A DNA stretch of 64,000 nt, taken from the NCBI RefSeq assembly GCF_000247605.1, contig NC_016894.1:1663732-1727731 (forward strand). Reading direction: 5' to 3'. The DNA comes from Acetobacterium woodii DSM 1030 (GTDB lineage Bacteria > Bacillota > Clostridia > Eubacteriales > Eubacteriaceae). The position numbers and the translations under genes are program-made. A model generated the notes under the pieces. That model saw nothing but the letters and a program-made list of their open reading frames with translations. It had not been told where the DNA came from and did not search any database. Below, piece after piece: positions 53,256 to 62,424 of the stretch; within the stretch, counting starts at the first letter, position 1, and every line of letters begins with the position of its first letter.

Positions 53256-53990
53256 ATGACAAAAAGAAAAATCATTTCATTAGGTGTAGGAATTGGCGTA
53301 TTAATTATTATTGTAGTGATTATCTATGGCATTACCAATATATTTAATCAAGAAAAAGGCAAAGATCACCTGGTCAGAGGCGTTGATTTATCAGCTTACC
53401 AGGGAAATATCGATTGGAAGTTACTGGCCGATCAAAATATTGATTTTGCGTTTATCAAAGCAACCGAAGGGAATGATTATGTTGATGCCAATTTTAAAAC
53501 GAATTGGGAAGAGAGCCAGAAAACAAAAATAAAAGTTGGCGCTTATCATTTTTTGAGTTATGACACAACTGGAAAAGAACAGGCGAAAAACTTTATCGAT
53601 AATGTTCCGGCATCAAAAAACACCCTGCCACCGGTAGTAGATTTAGAATTGTATGGGAGTTATGAAGAAAATCCGCTTACGAAGGAACAGGTGAAGGTTA
53701 TTCTGGATGAATTTCTAAATACATTGGAAAAAAATTATGGAGTAAAACCGATTATTTATACGACTCAACGGATTTTTAAGATGTATATTGGAAATGATTA
53801 TAAAGACTATAAAATATGGATTGTTGATTTAGATAATTATTGGCCGGATACCCTTCCTAATGGGGAAACTTTTACATTTTGGCAATATAGTCATCGCGGT
53901 ATGCTGGATGGTTACGCCGGGGATGAGACATTTATTGATATGAATCTGTATAAGGGAACCTATGCAGAATTTATGAAAGAATTTTTTTAA
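53256..53990 (+). CDS. GH25 family lysozyme, membrane anchored
   Basis: An N-terminal helix (residues 7-28) acts as an anchor or uncleaved signal. The GH25 domain has GVDLSAYQGNIDWK, FAFIKATEG, VGAYHFL, PPVVDLELYG and the final WQYSHRGMLDGYAGDETFIDMNLY, which include the catalytic Asp/Glu pair. It should cut the glycan strand of peptidoglycan outside the cell. AAGGAGGATTAACG is the ribosome site. It stands alone, with a terminator after it. Confidence 0.92.
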   Translation: MTKRKIISLGVGIGVLIIIVVIIYGITNIFNQEKGKDHLVRGVDLSAYQGNIDWKLLADQNIDFAFIKATEGNDYVDANFKTNWEESQKTKIKVGAYHFLSYDTTGKEQAKNFIDNVPASKNTLPPVVDLELYGSYEENPLTKEQVKVILDEFLNTLEKNYGVKPIIYTTQRIFKMYIGNDYKDYKIWIVDLDNYWPDTLPNGETFTFWQYSHRGMLDGYAGDETFIDMNLYKGTYAEFMKEFF

Positions 53991-53994
53991 AGCA

Positions 53995-54022
53995 AAAAGC
54001 TGCCGAATTCGGCAGCTTTTTA
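53995..54022. terminator. Bidirectional terminator
   Basis: A perfect stem AAAAAGCTGCCGAA/TTCGGCAGCTTTTT with almost no loop separates the lysozyme gene and the convergent desulfoferrodoxin gene. Confidence 0.85.
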
Positions 54023-54036
54023 TGAGAAATTTTATA

Positions 54037-54423
54037 TTATAGACTTGCTTTCCATAAACCGTGAAGGTTGCAATATTCATAAGCAGCGATGACTTTATCA
54101 CCGGGTGTTAAGGCAAATTCTACATGTGGAGCACCATCTACGGGCAGACATTTTCTTTGACCGCCTTGGGTTGTTTCAAGATAAACCCAAGCAATATGAT
54201 GTTCTGGTGTCATTGGATGCGGAACGCTTCCAATATCAACAGTGGCTGTGTTACCATTGACAGCGATAACGGGAACGTGTTTTTCTTGAGCGGCATCAGT
54301 CGTGTTAGGAACAACTTCAGTCATTTCATCGCCACAACAAATCATTTTGACACCGGATTCATGAATCATACCAACAAAATTTCCGCAATGTTTACAAACA
54401 AAAAATTTAGGTTCTTTACACAT
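54037..54423 (-). CDS. Desulfoferrodoxin (2Fe superoxide reductase)
   Basis: The 128-residue protein has the desulforedoxin domain (Cys10, 13, 29 and 30: CKHCG and ICCG) and the neelaredoxin domain with HVPVI, HPMTPEHHIAWVYLET and the final EYCNLHGLWK, giving the four His and one Cys of the catalytic iron. It reduces superoxide to peroxide in the cytoplasm of anaerobes. A strong ribosome site (TAGGAGGTCTATT on the minus strand) precedes the ATG. Confidence 0.95.
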   Translation of the reverse strand: MCKEPKFFVCKHCGNFVGMIHESGVKMICCGDEMTEVVPNTTDAAQEKHVPVIAVNGNTATVDIGSVPHPMTPEHHIAWVYLETTQGGQRKCLPVDGAPHVEFALTPGDKVIAAYEYCNLHGLWKASL

Positions 54424-54579
54424 AATAGACCTCCTAAGTCAATGTTAATCTTAATTTGTTATATTCCCAACAAGTTGAAAAATAAACAGATTAGATTAAT
54501 TCTTGTTAATATTATATCATAGGATTAGGAAAAGTGAAGACATTAATTTAAAAAGGAGAGAAGCGATCGCTTCAAAAAA

Positions 54580-55200
54580 ATGATGGAAAAACAATGGCTC
54601 GTATGGGCACGAGAATTACAATCTATTGCGCAATCAGGATTAACCTACTGTAAAAATGACTATGATTTAGAACGTTATCGGGAAATTGAAAAATTATCAA
54701 GAGAAATTTTAGAAAAACATACCGAAGTTTCACCGGAAGTCATCAAAGATTATTATCAGTGTGAAAAGGGGTACCTCACCCCTAAAGTGGATGTTCGAGG
54801 GGGAATAATCGTTGAAAATAAAATACTCATGGTTCGGGAAAAAATTGATGGCCGTTGGTCGCTTCCGGGCGGTTGGGCCGATGTCAATCGAACGCCCCAA
54901 GAAAATGTCATCAAAGAAGCTTTTGAAGAAGCCGGTGTTAGCGTAAAGCCAACGCGATTAGTGGCACTTCTAGATCGCAGCAAGTGGGTCCAAGATACCT
55001 GCCCGTATACCATTTATAAAATATTAATGCTTTGTGATTTAGTAGATGGTGATTTTAAATGTAATGCGGAAACCACTGAAAGCGGTTTTTTTTCAATGGA
55101 TCAGCTTCCACCGCTGTCGCAGGGACGAATCACTAAAGATCAACTGGCACTTTTTTTTGAAGCTTACCAGAATCCAGACTACCATCCGGTCTACGATTAA
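54580..55200 (+). CDS. Nudix hydrolase with N-terminal Nudix_N domain
   Basis: Residues 1-60 match the helical N-terminal domain found in YjhB-type ADP-ribose or nucleoside-diphosphate-sugar hydrolases (WARELQSIAQSGLTYCKNDYDLERY). The Nudix box is GGWADVNRTPQENVIKEAFEEAGV: the REUxEExG core is KEAFEEAG, and the first box Glu is Arg. Activity is likely kept but may differ. The 206-residue length is normal. ATG 54580 or 54583 are both possible; GGAGAGAAGCG lies somewhat far upstream. Confidence 0.85.
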   Translation: MMEKQWLVWARELQSIAQSGLTYCKNDYDLERYREIEKLSREILEKHTEVSPEVIKDYYQCEKGYLTPKVDVRGGIIVENKILMVREKIDGRWSLPGGWADVNRTPQENVIKEAFEEAGVSVKPTRLVALLDRSKWVQDTCPYTIYKILMLCDLVDGDFKCNAETTESGFFSMDQLPPLSQGRITKDQLALFFEAYQNPDYHPVYD

Positions 55201-55215
55201 ATAAAATTTGGCTAT

Positions 55216-55243
55216 AAAAAAACCGGCTAAGAGCCGGTTTTTA
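55216..55243. terminator. Terminator between Nudix gene and lipoprotein gene
   Basis: AAAACCGGCT and AGCCGGTTTT pair around AAG, with A and T runs on both sides. Confidence 0.85.
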
Positions 55244-55252
55244 TGGTTAAGA

Positions 55253-55966
55253 TTAGACAACATAAGTGGTCGGGATATTGTTGCAAGTTATGGCGGTAAC
55301 CATCATTTTTGAGACTCCTGCCTGACCTTGCGAATATAAGGTTTCTTCAACTGATTTATTAATTGGCAGTGCGCCGGGAACCATTTTACCATCTTCGGTA
55401 GCCGGAAAGAAATTGCCGTTTTTTTCGAGGAAGGTCGCATAGACCCGGTAATGTGCGGCACCGGTGGTATCAACAAAAGTATATAAACCATCCATCCCTT
55501 CAACCGGCGTATAAAATGGAAACGGTAATTCTCCAGTAAAAACAGTGGGAATACCATTTGCTTTATCGACTTTGGTAAGTACGGAATAGCCATCTTTTAA
55601 AGCAAGATAGACGTTTTGTGCATCAACATGATAGTCAACCTGGTAAAAACCTTCTTGTAAGAGGTGGGATTGATCACCGGAAATCGATTCTTTTTTTCCA
55701 TACACATAATATAAAGGGTCACCAGCGACATTAGTGAAGCCAAATACACCAAGTCGAACACTGGTGGTAGCACCGGTGGGATCATCAGGAATGGGGTTGG
55801 TAATTTTTAAAACAGAATCAAGGGTGAGACCGTTGGGAATCGTTGCTTCTGTAGGTAAGGGAATAAAGGTGAGATAAGCAGTTGAGCCATCATCCTTGTT
55901 ACAACCGGCGAACAGTAAAACAATCAGGGGTATAATGATAACAATTATGAATCTTTTTCTTTGCAT
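55253..55966 (-). CDS. Putative lipoprotein, unknown function
   Basis: The N-terminus MQRKRFIIVIIIPLIVLLFAGC is a lipoprotein signal with lipobox LFAGC (Cys22). The mature 215 residues look beta-rich, with YYVYGKKES, YQVDYHVDAQNVYLALKDGYSVL and RVYATFLEKNGNFFP segments. I do not recognise a family. It is monocistronic and convergent with the Nudix gene. Confidence 0.75.
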   Translation of the reverse strand: MQRKRFIIVIIIPLIVLLFAGCNKDDGSTAYLTFIPLPTEATIPNGLTLDSVLKITNPIPDDPTGATTSVRLGVFGFTNVAGDPLYYVYGKKESISGDQSHLLQEGFYQVDYHVDAQNVYLALKDGYSVLTKVDKANGIPTVFTGELPFPFYTPVEGMDGLYTFVDTTGAAHYRVYATFLEKNGNFFPATEDGKMVPGALPINKSVEETLYSQGQAGVSKMMVTAITCNNIPTTYVV

Positions 55967-56180
55967 ACTTTCGCTCCTATTTAAGATATAAGTATATTTT
56001 ATAACACTTTATCCACAATAGCAATCACACTTTGGTCACAATTATGTCCAAGAATCAAACTTTCCTTGTGGTTATGATGTTTTTAGTTTAAAATAATATT
56101 GATAGTATTTCAAAAGCGTAAGCAATGAGATACTTTTTTAAAGCAGACTTGGAAATGCAGATATGGAAATGAGGAATGTG

Positions 56181-56903
56181 ATGAAATCAGATAAAAAACC
56201 TTTAATTGCGGTTTTACCATTGTATGATAGTATCAAAAAAAGTATTTGGATGTACCCGGGATATCCGGAAGGTGTTGCCGCAGCGGGCGGAATTCCCGTC
56301 ATTTTGTCACTAATGACGAATGACGAAGATATTGAAACCGTTGCCGAACAGTTAGATGGGTTTATTTTTAGCGGTGGCCAGGATGTGAATCCGTTGCAAT
56401 ATGGCGAACCTTTGCTAAAATATAGCGGTGAAATTTATCCGCCGCGTGATGATTTAGAACTGCGGCTGTTAAAAGCCGTAATAAAAAGAAATAAACCTGT
56501 TTTAGGAGTGTGCCGGGGACTACAATTAATTAATGTCGCCTTAGGCGGAACCCTGTATCAGGATATTAACAAGCAAATGAAACGTGATCATCAGATTCAG
56601 CATTTTCAACAAAATAATTATGAATATCCAATTCATGAAATAACAATCGAAAATAATTCAATCCTTTATGAAATAATGGAGACAGATAAGATTTGGGTTA
56701 ATAGTATGCATCATCAGGGAATCGCACGGTTGTCCCATCAATTGACCGCAACAGCCTTAAGTCAAGATGGATTAGTCGAAGCCGTTGAAATCACGGGGAT
56801 TACTTTTGGCCTGGCTGTTCAATGGCATCCTGAATTTTTATGGAAAAACGATGAGAAAACATTAAAAATATTTAGAGCCTTTGTTGAAGCGGCAAAAAAA
56901 TAA
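56181..56903 (+). CDS. Class I glutamine amidotransferase-like hydrolase (PuuD/peptidase C26)
   Basis: ATG 56181 (MKSDKKPLIAVLPLYD) follows GAGGAATGTG; an earlier start at 56163 is possible. The family blocks are GYPEGVAAAGGIPVIL, FIFSGGQDVNPLQYGE, the nucleophile Cys in GVCRGLQLINVALGG, and the His/Glu pair in VQWHPEF. Such enzymes hydrolyse gamma-glutamyl amides such as gamma-glutamyl-GABA. No putrescine genes are near, so the substrate is open. Confidence 0.9.
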   Translation: MKSDKKPLIAVLPLYDSIKKSIWMYPGYPEGVAAAGGIPVILSLMTNDEDIETVAEQLDGFIFSGGQDVNPLQYGEPLLKYSGEIYPPRDDLELRLLKAVIKRNKPVLGVCRGLQLINVALGGTLYQDINKQMKRDHQIQHFQQNNYEYPIHEITIENNSILYEIMETDKIWVNSMHHQGIARLSHQLTATALSQDGLVEAVEITGITFGLAVQWHPEFLWKNDEKTLKIFRAFVEAAKK

Positions 56904-57118
56904 TAATTCATAAAAATAATGATTGGCTAATTTCTTTTGAAGACGAGAGATCATTTTCTCAGAACTTTTTTAAAAATTATGGATCATTATTTTTTTATTT
57001 GAATGAAAATATTTTTAAAATGCTGCTCTTATTGAATCAAAAGAATTGATTATATTTGTAAACAGATGATAGTTGGTGTTATAATAATCAAATAAAAATG
57101 CTATGAAAGAGATTTAAG

Positions 57119-57994
57119 ATGACTAAAAAGAAAAGAAATCGAAAAGTACGGATTATTCAACACATCCAGGATTTTTGGGAGGAAGCAAAAGAGCATAAAA
57201 TAAAAGCCTTTGTTTATATTTCGCTTAGAATTCTGGTAGTGTTGGTATTAGTTGCAGAAATGTTTAACCAAAATTATAATAATGTTTTTCTTTGTGTATT
57301 GACGCTTCTGTTATTTATGATTCCTGGTTTTTTAAATAAACGGATGAACATTGTCCTGCCAGGGACACTTGAAATTATTGTACTTTTATTTATTTTTGGG
57401 GCTGAAATATTAGGTGAAATTAATGAGTATTACCTGCTTTTTGATCAGTGGGATGATATGCTTCACATTATCAATGGTTTTTTATGCGCAGCGATTGGGT
57501 TTTCAATGATCGATATTCTCAATCAAAATGAGAAGGTAACTTTTTCACTTTCACCAATATTTGTGGCGTTGGTAGCATTTTGCTTTTCAATGACGGTTGG
57601 TGTTATTTGGGAATTTTTCGAATTTGGAATGGATCTGTTTTTTAAAACAGATATGCAAAAGGATACTATCTTACCGATGATCAGTTCTGTGATTTTTAAT
57701 CCCGAAGGTAAAAATGTGGCAGTAATGATGCCGATTGACAGCATGGTTGTGAATGGCGTACCATGGAATTATGGCGGTTATATTGATATTGGTTTGTATG
57801 ATACCATGAATGATCTTTTTGTAAATTTTATCGGCGCGGTTATTTTTTCAACGATTGGATATTTTTATATTAAAAATCGGAGTAAGGGAAAATTTGCCAA
57901 ACGTTTTATGCCAAGAAGGAAAACCGAAGCCGAAATTTTGGATGAACAGGAACATTATGAACATCTCGAGCACAAGTACCATCACGAAGGATAA
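57119..57994 (+). CDS. Multi-pass membrane protein (DUF2238/YjdF-like)
   Basis: The 291-residue protein has a basic start and about seven membrane helices. Charged motifs WDDMLHIINGF, GVIWEFFEFGMD and YDTMNDLFVNFIGA lie in or next to helices and match the YjdF/DUF2238 pattern of conserved acidic and His residues. The C-terminal tail is charged and His/Glu-rich (EHYEHLEHKYHHEG), perhaps metal binding. Function is unknown. Confidence 0.75.
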   Translation: MTKKKRNRKVRIIQHIQDFWEEAKEHKIKAFVYISLRILVVLVLVAEMFNQNYNNVFLCVLTLLLFMIPGFLNKRMNIVLPGTLEIIVLLFIFGAEILGEINEYYLLFDQWDDMLHIINGFLCAAIGFSMIDILNQNEKVTFSLSPIFVALVAFCFSMTVGVIWEFFEFGMDLFFKTDMQKDTILPMISSVIFNPEGKNVAVMMPIDSMVVNGVPWNYGGYIDIGLYDTMNDLFVNFIGAVIFSTIGYFYIKNRSKGKFAKRFMPRRKTEAEILDEQEHYEHLEHKYHHEG

Positions 57995-58089
57995 ATTATT
58001 AAAAAAAGTAAAAAAAGACTTTTATTCTGTATTTGAATGTGCTATAATAACTTTCGTGGCCAACGGAAGTATCCTAGGTCACGATATGC

Positions 58090-58166
<77 letters not shown>

Positions 58167-58201
58167 TTTTATTTCAACTTATGCGAATTAATTTAAACTT
58201 T

Positions 58202-58225
58202 AGAACCTCTTTGAGGTTCTTTTTT
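58202..58225 (+). terminator. Terminator after tRNA-Arg
   Basis: AGAACCTC-TTT-GAGGTTCT with a following T-run. Confidence 0.85.
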
Positions 58226-58331
58226 ATTTTTTTAATAAATGTTTTGCCACAAATCAGCATACCTTTAGTAAATATAGATCTAACCCGCGTTTGTTAAGCA
58301 ATATTAGTTTCAATATTTTAAATACGTAATA

Positions 58332-58742
58332 TTACATTTTTATTTCAAATCGACACTCCTTACCACCGCGTATAATAGTTGAAATAATCTTTACTTCCAC
58401 TTCTCTATCTAGTCCAACGCAAAACTTATTTATAAGACTTCCCAAAGTACAGTAACACATTGTTGGGGAAGCTTTCTCCAATTCTTTATTCACAAAAGGA
58501 CAATAACACTTGTCAAAAACTACATAATATGATCCATGTTCTTGTTTAAGTCTCCAGTTCTCCATTAAATATTTGATTAATTCATCTTCTTTATTAAACT
58601 GTTCCTTAAGTTCTTTCACTTTCTCATCTGGCATATGGCTATATGGGCACTTTGTACCACATTGTTCCATTATTTTTTGTTTTTCATCCTCATCCGTATA
58701 TTCATCAAGCCCTTTCAAAAGCATATTAATCCATTGTTCCAT
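58332..58742 (-). CDS. Cysteine-rich hypothetical protein (DUF6144-like)
   Basis: The 136-residue protein contains several paired cysteines: MEQCGTKCPYSHMP, KCYCPFVNKELEKASPTMCYC and a final GGKECRFEIKM. The pattern recalls the DUF6144 and ATC-hydrolase-like family of small Firmicute proteins. The ATG follows ATAGGAGGATAGA on the minus strand, a strong site. It lies in AT-rich DNA between the tRNA-Arg and an integrase remnant, so it may be cargo of an old element. Function unknown. Confidence 0.65.
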   Translation of the reverse strand: MEQWINMLLKGLDEYTDEDEKQKIMEQCGTKCPYSHMPDEKVKELKEQFNKEDELIKYLMENWRLKQEHGSYYVVFDKCYCPFVNKELEKASPTMCYCTLGSLINKFCVGLDREVEVKIISTIIRGGKECRFEIKM

Positions 58743-59164
58743 TCTATCCTCCTATATCTTATTATCTATGTAAAATAATTTTAACCATATTATTTCAAAT
58801 ATAAGTATAGCAATTTAATTGTAATAATAAGTAATATTATCAAATTACCGATACCATCTAAGTGTGGAATTAATTGAAATTCTCATAGAATTAACGATGA
58901 AATATCAAGTTATTTCTTAAGCAACATTGTTACTCTTCTAAAATAGAACTACCATCATATTATTAAGTTATCTAAAATTATCATACTACTAATATACTGT
59001 CAATATATAAAAATTCATTTTCTACGTCCTAGATTACTGATTTTATATTTTATTGCGCAAGTGTCGCACATACGGTGAGGTACGCCCAGAGCACACCATA
59101 AATCGCATTGTAATCCTATTTGCAAGTTTATTGTGGATGGGATTTTTTATGGTTTAACCGAATT
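58743..59164. other. AT-rich gene-free stretch
   Basis: No gene is visible. Near 59086-59101 the string GCCCAGAGCACACCA resembles the tRNA-Arg end CCCTCAGGGCACGCCA and could be a decayed att site; the match is imperfect. Confidence 0.35.
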
Positions 59165-59318
59165 TTAACCGATAGAGATAGCATTTGAAATTTCCTTCGT
59201 ATCATAGAGTGCATCAATGAGCGAAGCGGTTTTAATTTTTTGTTTTTCTAAGACATAGGGGTAGGTTTTTAGCGTAATGTTAGCATTGTTATGATCTAGT
59301 AGTTATTGGACGTTTTTG
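59165..59318 (-). pseudogene. Remnant of a tyrosine integrase C-terminus
   Basis: On the minus strand a frame reads LLDHNNANITLKTYPYVLEK and on to a stop at 59165-59167. This matches the LGHxxxxxTLxTYxHV block of tyrosine integrases, including the catalytic Tyr. An in-frame TAA at 59303-59305 breaks the preceding conserved VQ(K)LL segment, and nothing further upstream continues the gene. It is a decayed fragment. Confidence 0.65.
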
Positions 59319-59572
59319 CGAATGGACTGAAACGCTGGCCAGATACATTTCAATCAGGGAGTTCTCAATTGGGCTTTTCTAGCCTTTGTTTCGCTCTTAT
59401 TTCTCAGCATTGCTCAGTACGTCCGTTTCCTGGTCAGGTACGACATTGAGTGTCGAATCGTTTTCGATTAAACAAACGATTATAAATTGAAATCAAGGGT
59501 ATATGAATATTGAGACATTAGATTTGGCGACAATGATTGTAAGACTGGGAACGTTATATGAAAGGAAATGTG
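59319..59572. other. Gene-free stretch before fprA
   Basis: No gene is visible. The last 20 bases include AAAGGAAATGTG, the ribosome site of the flavodiiron gene. Confidence 0.4.
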
Positions 59573-60760
59573 ATGAAAAAACAAATCAAAAATAACGTTT
59601 GTTGGGTTGGCAAAGTGGATTGGGAGCTGCAGCAGTTTCATGGTAATGAGTTTTCAACTCATCATGGCTCCACCTATAATTCCTATTTGATTCAGGAAGA
59701 AAAAACAGTTTTAATCGATACGGTTTGGTTGCCCTATGCCAAAGAATTTGTGGCCAATTTAGCCCGGGTGATCGACTTAGAGGAGATTGACTATATTATT
59801 GCCAATCATGGCGAAGTTGATCATAGCGGTGCTCTGCCGGAGCTGCTGAAACATATCCCGGACGTGCCTATTTATTGTACTGAAAACGCTGCAAAATCCT
59901 TAAAGGGCCAGTATCATCAGGATTGGAACTTTCAGGTGATTAAAACTGGCGATAAATTGGATCTTGGTAATGGCAAAGAATTGATTTTTGTCGAAATGCG
60001 GATGCTCCATTGGCCGGACAGCATGGCTACTTATTTGACCGGAGATAATATTTTATTCAGCAATGATGCTTTTGGCCAGCATTATGCCACCGATAAACTG
60101 TACAATAATCTGGTTGATCAATGTGATTTAATTAAAGAAGCTCTGAAATATTATGCCAATATTCTGACTCCTTTTAGTGCCATCTTGCGAAAGAAATTAG
60201 ATGAGATCATTGCCTTAAATCTGGCCATTGATGTTATTGCAACCAGCCATGGTGTTATTTGGAATGACAATCCGATGCAAATCGTTGAGAAATATCTCCA
60301 GTGGGCCGCGGATTATCAAGAAAATCAGATCACGATTATCTATGATACGATGTGGAACGGGACTAAAAACTTGGCTGAAAAAATTGCCGAAGGGATTGGT
60401 CTGACCGATCTGGATGTTGAAGTAAAAGTCTTCAATCTGTCAAAAAGCGATGAAAATGATTTGATTACTGAGGTCTTTAAGTCAAAGACGGTGCTGATTG
60501 GATCGCCGACGATTGGGGGCAGTATTCTGCATTCCATTGCCGGATTTGTTCATTTGATGAAAGAATTGAAGTTTAAAAATAAAAAAGCTGCGGCTTTCGG
60601 ATGTTACGGCTGGAGCGGGGAAGCCACCAAGGTTTTAAATGAATGGCTAAGCGGTGCGGGATTTGAAATCATCAATGAAGGTCTCAGGAATCAGTGGAAC
60701 CCTGATGACGCGCAACAGGAATTGGCCATCGATTTTGGCAAAGAAATTGCTAAGATTTAA
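59573..60760 (+). CDS. fprA: FprA-type flavodiiron protein (A-type flavoprotein)
   Basis: ATG 59573 (MKKQIKNNVCWVGKVDWE) follows AAAGGAAATGTG. The N-terminal beta-lactamase-like domain has the diiron motif HGEVDH at 79-84 plus later ligands in MLHWPDSM and SHGVIW. The C-terminal flavodoxin domain (from about residue 250) has IIYDTMWNGTKNLAE and GSPTIGGSI. It reduces oxygen or nitric oxide in anaerobes. A ferredoxin gene follows, separated by a MITE copy. Confidence 0.94.
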   Translation: MKKQIKNNVCWVGKVDWELQQFHGNEFSTHHGSTYNSYLIQEEKTVLIDTVWLPYAKEFVANLARVIDLEEIDYIIANHGEVDHSGALPELLKHIPDVPIYCTENAAKSLKGQYHQDWNFQVIKTGDKLDLGNGKELIFVEMRMLHWPDSMATYLTGDNILFSNDAFGQHYATDKLYNNLVDQCDLIKEALKYYANILTPFSAILRKKLDEIIALNLAIDVIATSHGVIWNDNPMQIVEKYLQWAADYQENQITIIYDTMWNGTKNLAEKIAEGIGLTDLDVEVKVFNLSKSDENDLITEVFKSKTVLIGSPTIGGSILHSIAGFVHLMKELKFKNKKAAAFGCYGWSGEATKVLNEWLSGAGFEIINEGLRNQWNPDDAQQELAIDFGKEIAKI

Positions 60761-60774
60761 TTTTTAAGCGATAA

Positions 60775-60908
60775 TAGGTAATTGCGAAAGTGCCATGGGC
60801 TTTGGGCCCAGTTTCGCACGAAACAATTTTTACACGTTACGAAATCGTTTGTGGAAACTGCACCCAAAGCAACCGTTGCTCGATGTTTTTTAATTTCGCA
60901 AACGCCTA
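60775..60908. mobile_element. MITE-like element, copy 2 (134 bp)
   Basis: It begins TAGGTAATTGCGAAAG and ends TTTCGCAAACGCCTA. The 11-bp direct repeat TTAAGCGATAA flanks it at 60764-60774 and 60909-60919. Its centre is nearly identical to the copy at 20533-20702 but lacks the 36-bp inner hairpin. It separates fprA from the ferredoxin gene. Confidence 0.8.
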
Positions 60909-60936
60909 TTAAGCGATAAAAAAAGGAGGTTTGATG

Positions 60937-61125
60937 ATGAAAGCAACAGTTGATCGAGATACGTGTATCGGATGTGGTTTATGTGAATCGGTGTGTCCAG
61001 AGGTATTCGAAATGGGTAGTGACGATATTGCTAAAGTAATTACCGAAGTAATTGTGCCAGCCAATGAAGCGTGCGCTCTGGAAGCTCAAGATGAATGCCC
61101 GGTAAGTGCTATCCACGTTGATTAA
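60937..61125 (+). CDS. Small [4Fe-4S] ferredoxin
   Basis: I use ATG 60937, 7 nt after AGGAGG; two earlier in-frame starts are too near. The 62-residue protein has CIGCGLC with a further Cys in ESVCPEVF, and CALEAQDECPVSAI near the end. This is a monocluster ferredoxin with an extra Cys pair that may form a disulfide, like thermophilic and clostridial 4Fe ferredoxins. It could feed electrons to the flavodiiron protein upstream. Confidence 0.93.
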   Translation: MKATVDRDTCIGCGLCESVCPEVFEMGSDDIAKVITEVIVPANEACALEAQDECPVSAIHVD

Positions 61126-61150
61126 AAGTGATTAGTTAGTAAAGACAACC

Positions 61151-61187
61151 TAAAAAGCGACTTAATCGAAAGATTAGGTCGTTTTTT
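61151..61187 (+). terminator. Terminator after ferredoxin
   Basis: CGACTTAATC-GAAA-GATTAGGTCG followed by six Ts. Confidence 0.9.
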
Positions 61188-61374
61188 AGTGGATCATGCT
61201 TTCGTGAATATTGCTCCGCTAAATTAGTTTTTGATGATGCAAATCAATTGATAAACTTATTTATAAAGTCTGGCGTTTGAAAGTGGTTGATATCCGTGTC
61301 ATTTGCGAGGGCTTAAATATACGGACAAGAGAAACAAAGCGGTTGACAACAAAACCCTTCAAGATTATAACGTT

Positions 61375-62307
61375 TTAACTTTCGTATAAGGTAGCAATAT
61401 CATGGATTCGACGCTTCATTTCGGTGCGAATATGCAACGGCTCTAAACATTCGCATTGATCCCCAAAGCTAAAAAGAATATTGTAATAGTAATCATTCTC
61501 AATAAAAGGAAAACTAACAATGAAATGGTCATCACCGTCGGGCAAAAAGTCTTCATAAGTGCAATAATCAACGACCCTATCCATGACAGCGCGATGAATA
61601 CGAATTTTTATTTTTATTTGCATCGTTGCCAAAATATCAGAAAAATCTAATTGTGGGGGTTGATAATCTCGGGGCATAAAAAATTCCTTTTGCATTTGTA
61701 GGTTTGATATGCGGGATAGTTTGAATAATCGAAAATCATTTCTTTTATGGCAATATCCTTGGCAATACGAATGACTGTTTTTTAGGACTAGCTGATACGG
61801 CTCGGCGGTTCGCGTGGTTTTATTTCCGTAGCGGTCTGCATATTCAAACGAAAGGAGTTTGCTTTCTCGTAAAGCTGTTTTGATAATTTCTAAATTGGGT
61901 TGGATGTTCCTGTTGCCCATCCACGGACTTAAATCGATAACGATTTGATTGGCTTTTATTTCAATGTCTTTCGCTCTGTCGGCGGGGATAAAACTTTTGA
62001 CCTTTGCAAGGGCGTTTACCAATTCATCACCTCGGATCATGTTGGAAAGGCTGGAAAGCCCCATTAAGATAGCGGAAAGATCGGCAGTCGAAAAAACCTT
62101 TCGATCAATTTTGTATTCCGGCATGATTTCAAAGCCGCCGCCCACTCCCGCGGCCCCGTGAACAGGAATACCGGCCATGTTGATTGCGTCGATGTCGCGG
62201 TAGATTGTGCGGGGTGAAACTTCAAACATCGCTGCTAGCTCCTGTGCGCCGATACGCTTTTTATCAAGGAGGATCATAATAATGCTAACCAGTCTGTCAA
62301 CTTTCAT
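61375..62307 (-). CDS. YafY-type HTH/WYL-domain regulator
   Basis: Residues 1-60 form an HTH_11 domain (LVSIIMILLDKKRIGAQELAAMFEVSPRTIYRDID). The WYL domain covers about 140-220 (ESKLLSFEYADRYGNKTTRTAEPYQLVLKNSHSYCQGYCHKRNDFRLFKLSRI), and a C-terminal WCX region follows. The family senses a ligand or nucleic acid through WYL. It is divergent from the DJ-1/PfpI gene, which it probably controls. Length 310 is typical. Confidence 0.92.
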   Translation of the reverse strand: MKVDRLVSIIMILLDKKRIGAQELAAMFEVSPRTIYRDIDAINMAGIPVHGAAGVGGGFEIMPEYKIDRKVFSTADLSAILMGLSSLSNMIRGDELVNALAKVKSFIPADRAKDIEIKANQIVIDLSPWMGNRNIQPNLEIIKTALRESKLLSFEYADRYGNKTTRTAEPYQLVLKNSHSYCQGYCHKRNDFRLFKLSRISNLQMQKEFFMPRDYQPPQLDFSDILATMQIKIKIRIHRAVMDRVVDYCTYEDFLPDGDDHFIVSFPFIENDYYYNILFSFGDQCECLEPLHIRTEMKRRIHDIATLYES

Positions 62308-62424
62308 CGGATCACCACTTTCCTAAATTTCTTGTTATTATTATAGATTGTTGCCATACTGTTGTCAACAATTGCAAGGTATAATAAAAAAGCAAACAAA
62401 TTAATCAAACGAAGGAGGAAATTG
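62308..62424. promoter_or_regulatory. Divergent promoter with a TTGTTG/CAACAA inverted repeat
   Basis: The region holds TTGTTGCCATACTGTTGTCAACAA-like sequence near 62348-62371, an imperfect palindrome, and TATAAT near 62382 for the rightward gene. It is a likely site for the WYL regulator. Confidence 0.45.
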
